A stretch of 64,000 nucleotides of DNA from assembly GCA_903772945.1 (NCBI GenBank), contig CAICTM010000023.1, positions 1-64,000 of the forward strand, written 5' to 3'. The notes beneath the pieces were generated by a model. That model was given only the letters and a program-made list of their open reading frames with translations. It was not told the origin of the DNA and did no database searches. The position numbers and the translations under genes are program-made. The DNA comes from Seminavis robusta. Its lineage: Eukaryota > Bacillariophyta > Bacillariophyceae > Naviculales > Naviculaceae. Below are positions 1 through 10,300 of this stretch, piece after piece. The stretch's first letter is position 1, and each line of letters starts with the position of its first letter.

Positions 1-787
1 TCGGGCGCATGCACCCGGTTCCGTCGTAGATGGGTAGGTTCTGGACATGTCCATAGAGCTGGTAGTGTTCTTGGTAGGTGGTGGGGCTTGGGAGCTTGGA
101 GATCTGACGAAGTTTGGCTCGATCTCGATCGGGATATCCAATGGGTAAGAGTAAGTTGCTCATTTCCCTGGGGGGGAGCCCTTGGTGTGTTGGCGTCATT
201 GGCAGGTTCTTTCCTAGGGAGGTCAGGCTGAAGACTTCCATGAGGCGTTCCTGTACCACAGCGCCTCCTTGGTTGTGTCCTCCTAGGTACCATTCCTGCC
301 CGACGTAGCCCATCCGTTCAAGGTCTTTGCGGCGTCCTTTCCGCCATAAGGCGTCTTGGGTGTCGTATCCTCGGCTCACCGGACCAGCGAAGATGATCGA
401 CTTTGGCTTCCCGGTATCCTGACAGTGTTTTAACTGCGTCAGAACCTCCTTGCGTTGTTTGCCGCAGCCTTCGTCCACTAGTAATGCGTCTAGTCTTTGG
501 GAGTTGAGGAAGGTCTTCTTCTGACGTTGGAGGTGCTTGACTTCCTTGGTCTTGGGCCGCTTAGAAAGCGGTGACTGTACATCGATGTCCTGGCATGAGA
601 AAACGTGGTTTTCTCCTGCCCATACCAAACGGGCCAAATCCAGGCCGTGCCCGATGGTTCCATATCGAATTTTGTTCCTCTTGAGGAGGGGTGGAAGGAT
701 GCGCGGGGAAGCACAGAGGATATCCTCTGCTCGTACAAATCGTTCTGACTCACCTACGTGTGGTGTAGAACGACAACGAGAAAGGCA
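1..787 (-). CDS. Unidentified long open frame, cut by the window edge
   Basis: Reading the minus strand from 787 towards 1 gives about 262 codons without a stop, running off the window edge. The frame has no ATG near its 5' end, so it is either an internal exon or the remains of a longer gene. Visible segments include GENHVFSCQDIDVQSPLSKR near 600, LLVDEGCGKQRKEVLTQL near 470 and MGYVGQEWYLGGHNQGGAVV near 280. The length and the mixed residue content argue for past or present coding. I do not recognise a family and propose no function. The block is visibly richer in G+C than the rest of the window. It could be part of a mobile element or an exon of an undescribed gene. Confidence 0.4.
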
Positions 788-1254
788 TTAAGTAACATAA
801 CGGGTGGTAATTGTTAGCGAACTTGTCAGATTGCCTTCTGTTCCCCTTCCAAATTGTCTCTCGGCTGTAACCAAGAGCTCATTGCTTACGTGAAGTTGTG
901 GATCTTCGTTCGTTACGTGTTGTAGTCAGCTCAAGTGCTTTTGGACCGTCGCGCGGCGGTTTGTACACTTGAAGACTTCTTTTTGAACATATATAGTATT
1001 CTGGGCCGCTACGGGCTCTGCGGTAAGGTGGCGTTGTATTCCTTATTCGGGCGGAGGTGCTGCTTCACCAGCTGCTAAACGACGTAGGGCTTCCTTGCCT
1101 GCCTGTTTTGCCGCATTTCTACGTAGGGCAGTCCAGGGGCAGCCGGTCCGGCCGTGGAGGATGGTCTCGCAATTCTGGCAGAGGGCGATTCAGCGAGGGA
1201 CAGCTCCTCCGTTCCGGGCACCTTCTGCTCCTCCAGTCTGAGTGAGCAGGGAGT

Positions 1255-2205
1255 TCACTTCCTTGTCCGTCCGAGCTTGAGGGGCAGCCAGTCGCTTTCA
1301 TATCCATCGCGGAGGGTGAAATAAAGTTGGCATAGGGCTAGGGGCCGGGAATGGCAATTGGGCCGAATGATGCGCCACTTTTTCACATAGTATTCGATGC
1401 CCGTGGTGGTGGCGTTCCATCCTTGGCCGGACGACAGCTGAATGAGATGGTCAAGGAAGGCTTTGTAATACTTGATTCCCTGTCGGTTGAGTGTGGCCAT
1501 AAATCCCTCGCTACTCCAGGTGTCGGCGAGGCTCAGAGGGTAGTCGTTCCTGACGAGGATGGTGGGTTGTTGCTCGATGGAACGGCAAAGGTGTTGTTCC
1601 TTCACTTCTTCCACATCTCGCTTGAGTTCCCGTAGGTTTTCGTCGTTCTTGCAGGCTGATACTGAGTTTCTGGAAGGCTGCTGCCACTTGAGGTCGGGGG
1701 GCACCTTCTCGTCGTCGACAGTTTGGCGAGTGACGGCGGCGAAGAGAGAATCTCTGATTTTGCTGGTTACATCGTCGCGTTCCCCGGTCTGTGTCTTACC
1801 TGGTAGGGACAATACATCTAGAATGGTGTTGCCCAATGTTTTGGCCGTTCTCGGACTGATTCCTTCTGGGGCCAAACCTTTCGCGAGAACTGCCGTGCCT
1901 TCCTTGATGGGGATGTTGTTGATCGCATCCTTGTCCTTTGTAGACGGGTCCTTTCCGTCGAGCATGGTGGGTGGGCCGGCTGGATTGCGTACCACTCGAC
2001 TGTTGGCGGGCTCAGGGACTTGCCATCGCCGGATCTCGTCGGGGCCGGGGCGTTGTCCGCTGTATGGGCGAGTTCGCCACTCACCCACTCCCAGGATTCG
2101 GCAGCCGTGCTGCGGGCACAAGCAGAGAATCCTAATCGCTGGCGAATGCTGCAATCTTGCGCTGTTTTCGTTGACCACTCCGTATGCTCCATTGACCCCG
2201 TTCAC
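1255..2205 (-). CDS. Unidentified open frame without an ATG start
   Basis: A 316-codon minus-strand frame closes at 1255. It opens at a GTG and has no early ATG, so any real product needs an upstream exon or is a relic. The second half looks protein-like: a charged helix-prone stretch (ENLRELKRDVEEVKEQH) is followed by an aromatic-rich part (GIEYYVKKWRIIRP) and ends at LPLKLGRTRK. The first quarter looks less protein-like. A different minus frame covers 2132-2386, so the true structure may be spliced or broken. No family is recognised. It lies in the same G+C-rich block as the frame at 1-787 and on the same strand, and both could belong to one gene or element. Confidence 0.3.
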   Translation of the reverse strand: MNGVNGAYGVVNENSARLQHSPAIRILCLCPQHGCRILGVGEWRTRPYSGQRPGPDEIRRWQVPEPANSRVVRNPAGPPTMLDGKDPSTKDKDAINNIPIKEGTAVLAKGLAPEGISPRTAKTLGNTILDVLSLPGKTQTGERDDVTSKIRDSLFAAVTRQTVDDEKVPPDLKWQQPSRNSVSACKNDENLRELKRDVEEVKEQHLCRSIEQQPTILVRNDYPLSLADTWSSEGFMATLNRQGIKYYKAFLDHLIQLSSGQGWNATTTGIEYYVKKWRIIRPNCHSRPLALCQLYFTLRDGYESDWLPLKLGRTRK

Positions 2206-3350
2206 ATACCCGTACCAAAGCGCTGGTGACTGGATGGTACTCCAGGGGAGAAGCGGTGTCGGCGGAGCCGTACCGCGCCATGTCCCCGGTGCCTACCTCG
2301 CGGAGTCCTGTCCGGCGGAGCCTTGCGGCCAGCTTTTCAAACGCGGGTCGGCTGAAACCTCTGATCCTCTTTATTTGGCGGCCCACGCCTTCGCTCTGTT
2401 GTGCTCCCGGTGCTCGTGTTCACCGTGGGTATCTGGAAACGGCCATGCCAGTCTCGTTCTTGTCATAGTTGCGCGGGCGAGCCGCTTTCTTCTTGGGCGA
2501 CTTCCTGCCTTATGAGAAAGGCACTCGGTCCTGGCGGCGCAGCTCCGAGATCTTTCGGGCTTTCCTTGCCTCGACAACCGAAAGCCCTTATCGGGTGTTT
2601 CTTGCGGGCAGACGATCTTCTGAATTGAACCGGGCTGGGATGGTGCTGAAAGCAGCCCCGGTATCGTCTCCAGAATGAAGGTCGCTCCCAGTGCGAGTCC
2701 GAGCACATTCTGCTTCGAGAGGAAAAACGGGAATCCCTCCACTCCCTGGGTTTCTGCACTCGAAACAGCTGTTGGCGCAGGCGATCCCTTTCACGTTGTT
2801 CCCACCGTGATCCCCGGGAGAGTGTTGCGGAGATACGCTTCATGGAGGCGCGTTTCGTCCCAGTCTCGTCTTTTTTTCTTAAGGAACGCCGTTCGTGGGG
2901 ACAACGGTGACATAGCGATCCGTCAAATATGCATGGTGCGCTGCCACCCTTCAAAGGAAGTACCCCACCTGGTTGGGCCGAGAGCTCCTGCGGCTGACCG
3001 GGCTCGAGTTACATGATACCATCGCGTGGGGACAACTTGAAACAAACGGGTATCTAGACGGTATTCCTGCTGTCAGTGACGATCGGGCTCGACAAATACA
3101 ACTTCCTTTGGCACGACTCACTCGGTTGTCCGGTGTGCAAAACGCCGCCATGCTCCGACAACAGGACGGTACCTGAACTAGATAGTCAACTGTGTGATCC
3201 GCCGCTGGCGTCATCAAATCTAAGTCCAAACATGCTTATCTTTCTTTCAGAGTAAGGTTTGGCGAGGGAGGCGGTCACTGTCGGGCAGCAGATACTTTTT
3301 TCAGGTTGCGGACTTCACAGACCAATACCCCCAGTCAAAAAAAGAAAATG
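2206..3350. other. G+C-rich stretch with only short overlapping frames
   Basis: Several minus-strand frames of 80-160 codons overlap here in different phases (for example 2371-2742 and 2463-2954), none with convincing family features. It continues the G+C-rich block of 1-2205 and may hold decayed exons of the same locus. Confidence 0.3.
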
Positions 3351-3353
3351 GTG

Positions 3354-3408
3354 TCGGGCGGCTGCAACTCTGGTTCAGAAAAAGTGAACCTGATTTGTAG
3401 CCGCCCGA
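3354..3408. repeat. Imperfect 24-bp inverted repeat (hairpin)
   Basis: Two arms of 24 bases, starting TCGGGCGGCTGCAA and ending AGCCGCCCGA, pair with three mismatches around a 7-base loop (GAAAAAG). The hairpin sits at the boundary between the G+C-rich block and the AT-richer spacer. CTAGCTAG lies 14 bases beyond it. A stable hairpin followed by a CTRR tetramer is how Helitron 3' ends look, but no Rep/helicase is visible, so that reading is only a possibility. Confidence 0.7.
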
Positions 3409-4718
3409 TTAGTAGTCCCTTCTAGCTAGTCATCAACACCACATAGGCACACCACCTGTGCACCCGACACTTCGGTCCACCACCTCATCCTTGATAGTGG
3501 CTCCCGGATTCCGTCGTCAGTCTCCTTATGGTCGGCTCCCTGTTAACTCATACTCTCCGTTCTGTAGAATCTCTTCATTCCCTGTCTGGGAAGGTGGGCG
3601 AATGGTTCTTGAATCGAATCGAAATAATGCATTTTCAATCCAATGATGAATCGAATCGAATCGATCCGAAATGTCACTGGTTCTCCCCCACCGCCACCCA
3701 CGTGGTTGCTCCAGGTCATTGCAAGATTTCAAGAGCAACGGGGAGCCGGCACCAGCTTCCATGCCGCAGTCCACTGTTGCACTTCAGAAGAGAATGCCAC
3801 CTTTGGATGATCATTCTTTGGATGACCCGTTGGATTTCTGCCTTCTGCTGCAGCTGCGTCGAGTAGTCTACATACATGTAATCAATCTCATCCAGAGGCA
3901 CTTCTGTGTGCTTCCTCAAGCTGTCTGCTTCCACATGCTACTAGTACCTGGTAGCCAATCACAGCGGCGACCCACAACAAAGACATCAATACTCATCAAC
4001 CCAGCTACAGTTGTACTCCTTTAGTACATGACTTTGTATGTATTGACCCATACAATGTCATGTACTCGTTACATAGTGAAGCAGGAAGGAGAAGCCCTGC
4101 ACTTTCTTGCCTCCAGCTCCAGGACCTGGTGGACACGCATACACGCATACATGGAGCAGCACACAGAGCAGCTCACGGAGCAGCTTACTTGGAGAAGACA
4201 GTATAGTCGCATACCGGTACTGCGTAGAATACTTTGCCACAGCTCAGGATGTCCCGAGACTCTGGTTCTCCACCTTGGCCACGTGATTCACCAACCAGGA
4301 GGGGCTCTGCTGACGCCATGATGATTCGAAACTTTCTGGTGAAACAACCTTTTGGCAAGACTCGCACGACTAGCATTGCATTTGTTTCTCCTTTGAAACT
4401 CCCATGACTCGTATGGGAGTCAAACTTTGGGAGTCTGTGCGAGTCCATGCGAGTCCTTGCGAGTCTCTGGCTTTTTTCAAGGTTAAAGTCGCGATTCTGT
4501 GCGAGTTTGTGAGAGTCTACGTGAGTTAAACGCTAATGACGTGAGTCGCACGAGTCATGAGTCCTGTTTGCCAGTCTTTAGCTTTGGTGCTTTCCACAAT
4601 GTCATCAAAGCAAACAGTTGTTCCTCGCCAAAAGTGACGTCAGAGGAGCCCCTTATCAGGAACAAAGCTGTTCTTGCTGGAAGATGTCGAGATTTTGTTG
4701 CACGGCTGAATCGTCACT

Positions 4719-4938
4719 TGACTAAGGGACGATTTTCCTAGTACAGGACGATTTAAGGGACGATACACGATTTAAGCGAAGCTTTTGGGGACGATTTGGT
4801 TAAGGACGGTTTACGCAACGATTTACTTAGCGGACGATGGTAGGGACGATTCACGATGGTAGGGATGATGGTAGGGACGATTTAAAGGACGATTCAGGGG
4901 ACGATTTCAGATATAAAGGACGCTTTAATGGACGATTC
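4719..4938. repeat. Degenerate tandem array of GGACGATT(T)
   Basis: About 14 copies of GGGACGATTT or close variants occur in 220 bases with irregular spacers such as GGTA and TTAA. The array has no open frame. It may be a decayed minisatellite or the subterminal repeats of a small DNA transposon. Confidence 0.75.
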
Positions 4939-6424
4939 AGCCACGAGTAACATTAAAATTTATTTATTGGCATCTTCCTGCCACATGTGGCCTGGGCAGT
5001 TCTAGCTTTTGGCTCACGAACACACCAATCTTCAATGGCAAAAACACAAAAACACTACTCAGTATTTTAAGTCTTCCGGGAGTCCTCTAGGCCTAATAGG
5101 AGGCTTAAATGAACGACCTTCCGCGGCTGCAGATGGGAGTGCTGCAAACTGCTATGTTAGCTAGCTAGTAGCTAGTAGGGAAGGGTCATCCACAGATCCC
5201 CAAGTAAGTTGCACTTTTTCAAGCTGCTGCAGACGCCAACTCAGCCCATTGGAACAGTGAAGGAGAAGCCCTGGTGCTTGCGGGAAGAAGCTTTGCGGGA
5301 TAAAAAGTCTTAGTGAATAATATCGCTTATGGAGACGGCAAAACACTTTCTGACCATGGGAGCTCTCTGGACCTCCGAGACGTAATAATATGTCCAGAAG
5401 CTAAAGTGCAAGAGAGTGTGCCACAAAGACAGGCATGTGGCGGGGGCAGTTATAGCTGCTTCATCCATCTGTTGTTGCCACATGCCCATGAAACCATCAC
5501 TCACAGTTGCCTGCATCTCAAACAGACGGTGCTCACACAGACACTTACTTATTGGCACCATGAAAGAGAATCCCTTCAGAGAAGAGTGAGGAGTGTCCTG
5601 CAACCTCGGGAGTCGAGTCCTCGAATGTCTTGGGCAGAAGTTTCAGTGACTTTCACAGCTCTGCAGAAAGTTGAATGAAGAAAATTAGCTTGATAGTTAA
5701 TTATGGTTACGAACGACCAATGTAGCTTAGACAAAAGGGGAAAAGAAGCTGGGTGCTTCTGACCATCTGTTTGTGGTCTTGCTTGCTGTGCGGGTCACCC
5801 AATGGGACGTTACCAGAGATGCACCAAACACAGTTTGGCCCAAAGTCATCCCGCGCTCTCAGCCAATCATTCTTCCAAACCACGCTAGATTTCCACGTCG
5901 GAACACGTGGAGAAGAGACAACACGCTAACTCGGCACCTACAACGTAGTACACAGCCTACGGCCCAACGCCAGCCAATGCACCAAACCCAGTTTGGCATC
6001 AAGTATACCAAAAGATATGTTCTTCGCCTGATGGATCCTTTGCCGAAGGCGCTGTGTTGCTTTGGTCACAAAGAGTACCTGGTACAGAGGTTACGGCGAG
6101 CCATAGGCTTCTGCATCTCTGGCTGATCTTGGACGCACCAGTTCTGCAATTCGATCGGCTCATAAATTTGGTTCAGCCCAGCCAAAAAGGTAAAAACGAG
6201 TCGCGTCAGGAACCAGTAGCAGATTTGCGCAAGTGATTTGGGATCCATGACAATGATTGATTTTTGTTCGTCCTCTGACTTCCTGTTGCGTCTCTCGTCA
6301 CACTGCAGTCGTACTGGTCGAGTGTCATCGGTTGGTCGGTTTGTCAGAGTTGAGTGAGTCAAGTCCAGTCAGAGTTGAGTGAGTCAAGTCCAGTCGAGTG
6401 TGTGTTGGGAGCAACAGCGTTGGG

Positions 6425-7095
6425 TGCGAGTGCCATTTTAAAATCGGAACGCCTCTGACCTTTTCTTCTCTCTGTCTATCAGGTGCCCAGCGGTCGGTCA
6501 GTCGAGTAAGGCTTTCCCCTCTGTAGCGGTGGATCGGAACGTTGCCTTTTGATTGATATGATTTTTTGTTCTTCTGACGTTTGCGTCTCTCTCTTCTCTG
6601 CTCTACCGTACCCTCAAGGAATCGAAGCGTGAGTTCTCAGGCAACGCTGCATTGTGCGAGTTGTGTCTCTCTTGACTCTGTGGACAATCGGAACGCCTCT
6701 GACTTTTTGTTCTCTCTGCCTATCAGGTGCCCAGCGGTCGGTCGGTGTTCGGTGGCTTGCCTATCGGTAGCCTGTCGGTAGCCTCGGTTCGTACCGGTAC
6801 GGTGGATCTCTGGTGTTGTACCCGAAGGCTGCATTGTGCGAGTGCCATTTTAAAACCGGAACGCCTCTGACTGACTTTTTGTTGTCTCTGCCTATTTCCT
6901 ATCGCGTCGTCGTGTGCTGTGGGTGTGGTTCGTGTGTCATCGGTTGGTTGCTTTGTCGCCGTTGCAAGAGTCGAGTGCGTGGATCGGAACGTGGTGCGTC
7001 TGGCTTCGTGTGAGTGCTCGTTGCGAGTGATTTTGGATTGACTTTGTTCTTCCTCTGACTTTTCTTCTCTCTAGCATCAGCAGGTCGAGTCGAGT
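6425..7095 (+). repeat. Repeated units that resemble 3' splice sites
   Basis: The string GTGCGAGTGCCATTTTAAAA occurs at about 6426 and again near 6836. Each copy is followed by CGGAACGCCTCTGAC and a pyrimidine run. Another copy of the second part, without the first, ends in TTCTCTCTGCCTATCAG then GTGCCCAGCGGTCGGTC near 6690-6745, and the unit at 6441-6500 ends the same way. Pyrimidine tract plus CAG-G is the form of a 3' splice site, so these may be duplicated untranslated exons or introns of the gene starting at 7307. Confidence 0.6.
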
Positions 7096-7306
7096 CTAGC
7101 TTTGTGTGAGTGCATGCTATCGCGTCGGCACATGCTTGTGATTTGGATTGATGACTTTCTTCATCGGTCTCTGACTTCTGCTTCTCTCTTGACTTTTCCG
7201 ATCCAGTGTCATCAGACCGGAACATCGGTGCCTATCGGTAGTCTAGTCTAGAGTCGAGCGGCGTCATCGGATTTCCATTTGGACGGCACGTCCACGACTT
7301 CCTGCA

Positions 7307-10300
7307 ATGAAGATGTCTGTTGCAGGTCGACCGTTTGCCCATGAGGATATCCTCTGCGGTAATCTGTACCTTCATCTCATTATCAACAAGAATGTGACAT
7401 ACTCCGTTGTCACCCCCCAGTTTCGTCGGGACATGGCTCGACTGCTCCAAGCCGAGTACACCATGAACAATGGGACCTTCAGCGAACGTCAGAATGCTGC
7501 TGTTGTCTTCGAGAACCTTACTGCCAATTGGCCTCATTCCAACAAGGAAAAAATCAAGAAGAAGCCCCATCGGGAAAAGTATCAGTTCATCACTGATGCC
7601 AATGTCGATGACATCATTGACGCTCTTGACCCACAAAACAACTACCGAGCCCACATTGAAAACGATGACGCCCTGCGAGTCCGCCAACATGTCTTGGAAT
7701 GTCAACTGACCTACAAAGGAGCGAAGACAAAAACACCCCAACCAATGCTCATCTGGCCTGATTGGCTTAAGGGAGCGATCATCGTCAATACCATCAATGG
7801 ATGCCAGAATCGAAAATCCCTAACAAATTGCATGGCGGCCTTCTACCACATGAATGCAACCACGGCGGAGCAATATCTCTACATGCACGAACTGCTTCCC
7901 CAAGCAATCCCTCGGACCCGGGTATCACTCCTTGTTCCGACATCTGTGGTACCCAGCAGTGCTTCTGTCCTTGGTTCGCCAATCGGTGCTGTGGCCCCTT
8001 CTGGGTTTGAGTCTGATGTGATGACCACGAGCGGATACACCCCAGCAACTCTGCAGCAACAACTCGACCCCACCCATGGAATCCCGGTATGTACACATTT
8101 TGTTTGTGTTGCGATGATTGTGTCATTCTGGTTGGACTAAACATCTCAATCGTTCGCTCCTGCTCACAGGTGGGTGGCACTACCATGGCAACAAGCACTG
8201 GATTGGATGCCCCGTCTGGTCCTGGACTGGGAAGCAACACTCTAGTGGATCCACCTGGTCCTGGGACAGGGTCAGCCCCATTGGACCCTCCAGGTCCTGG
8301 AATGAGGACCATGCCATCTGACCCTCCAGCACCAATGCCAGCGGTACGTTGTCTCTTCTGATGCATCAGCCATTGTCTCTTTCCTATTCTCATTCCAGTG
8401 CCCCCGCCAACTTGAACCAGCCTACCACTGGTACTCCAGGCATGGGAACCATGAAACCACCACCTCCAAGTCCGAGTCCAACTCCAGTAAGTAGGCCGTT
8501 GTTTTTCCATAGCCAATGCCCATTCGCCACCTGCCCTTTCTAACCACTAGTCACTTCCATGGATATTCACAACAGTGGCAGCCACCACCAGCTGGTCCCA
8601 TGCCAACTGCACCACGCCCTCCTGCCTATGGATATGGCAGTACTGTTCCTGCTGGATTATTGGAAGGGCCACCCATGCCGTCCCCACACGGAAGTCAACT
8701 AGCGCTGCCTGTAAGTAGCCAGGATCCTGCTGACTGTCTTGTGTTCTTGGTATGGAGTCCAGCTCAGAACTCATGATATTCGTTTGTTTTCCATCCATTG
8801 TGCAAACACAGGGGCAGCAGCCACATGGTGCCATGACACCTTGGCCTGGTCCATATCCTCCTTATGGATATGGATGGCAACAACCGGCCCCAGCCCCTGT
8901 GGTGCATCACCACCAATACAACATTTCGGGAGGCATTTCTGGTGGAGCCACTGTTTCGTTCGGGGCTGTCAAGAAGAAGAAGGGCAAGAAGAAGTCACAA
9001 GACTCGAGTGACAGCTCCACTGGGTCCGATTCCTCTGGAGCCAGTGAGAAACTGACGGCCGCTGCAATCGAGAAAATCGTTCGAGAGCGTGATGAGGCAC
9101 TCGCTAACACCATCAAACGGGACGGCAACCGAACCCGGTCTACTGTTCAGGCTTTGACAACAGGGCGCCCTGCCAAGCCCGATGCCATGCAACGTGAGCA
9201 CCAACAAGCAGCCGAGAGCGTGGGCACAGTGCTGCAGTTTGATGGAGCCTTGGGTGGAAGCAATCGGGGCCTCCGAACCCCTGAGTTCGGCAGCAGTAGC
9301 ACCCCACGCTTCCCTGGGGGTGGCCGGCAGCAGGGTTCCTCTGTCTCTTTCCAAGTGCCGAACTCTGCCAACACAGTTCGAGCAGCACCCCCCACTGACA
9401 ACACGCAGCAGACCCCACTGACCGTTTCTGTGCCAGTTGCGTCCTCACCCACCTCGCCTCTGGAAGACTCTGCTGGGGATTCCCCTAGCAGGGAGGATAC
9501 CAGTGGCGGCACAACGACCCCAAGTGCTGCACCAAAGTCCAAGTCTACCAGATCATGGTGGCAATTTCACAAACGCCAGAGTGGTTCCAGTGGTTCCAGT
9601 GTAGCATCTGGGAGTAGCCGTGGGTCACGAGGGAAGCGAATTGTTACCAAGGTTCAGAAAAGCTTCCGTGGTGGTTCCAAGCTCGTCCGCAGATCCTTTA
9701 GCGGTGGTTCGAAGCCTGCAACCCAGCGCTCCCCAAGTCCTACAAGTCCTACAGCTACTCTCCAACCTGTGTCTGGGGCTCCTGCCGTCGAAACTGTGGA
9801 GCATGATGAATCGGTGGACGGTTCCTCTCAAGGCACAGCCTTCTTTGATGCGGCCCCTGGTTTGGACGGCATCAACCATGCAAGACCTGAAGACGACGAC
9901 GACAGCAGCAACCATGATCCGGACCTTGATGGTAGCCCTGAGGCAGCAATGGCATGTGCCAAGCCTACAACCCAAGACACGCCTGAAGAGACTCAGTGGG
10001 ACCAAGACATTGCCCTTGGCCAGGAGAAGCATGTTGTGCGGTATGGGTGGGTTGGAGGAGCTCCCGCTGTCGCAAGTCTCCCTGTCGAAACCGCCACAAT
10101 CGAACCATCCAAGACCGTGTCTAAACAAGTCAAGCTGGACGAGGCGTACGCCGCATCCGCGCAGGCTGAATGGGATGCGCAGGATCGACTTAGCAAGCCA
10201 GCAGCAAAGAAGAGCCCCACTGAAGATGCCTTAGAGGTAGATTCTGTCTCCAGTGAGAGCACCGATGATGGTGGTGGCAAGCCGGCAGCGAAGACGAGCC

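Larger units (their letters stand above)
3409..7306. other. Gene-poor spacer with several short repeat arrays
   Basis: No convincing protein gene is seen in this 3.9 kb. It holds a GAATC-type pentamer patch near 3605-3662, GCGAGTC direct repeats around 4385-4550, a GGACGATT array at 4719-4938, a pair of ATGCACCAAAC-containing repeats near 5818 and 5975, and a repeated pyrimidine-rich unit from 6425 to about 7230 that leads into the next gene. Confidence 0.6.

Noticed and set aside
1-787. Possible cytosine-5 DNA methyltransferase, from a QERL stretch after a G-rich segment
   Set aside because: The PC catalytic motif and the ENV motif are not visible. The likeness rests on a few residues only.
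1559-2515. A 318-codon plus-strand frame opposite the minus-strand frame
   Set aside because: Its residue order looks random (runs of Ser, Arg and Leu), it has no ATG-based start context, and it follows from the high G+C content opposite a better frame.
8344-8398. Acceptor TTCCAG at 8397-8398 for the second intron of the modular gene
   Set aside because: It gives the wrong phase and a stop at the next exon. The acceptor at 8419-8420 keeps the Pro-rich frame.
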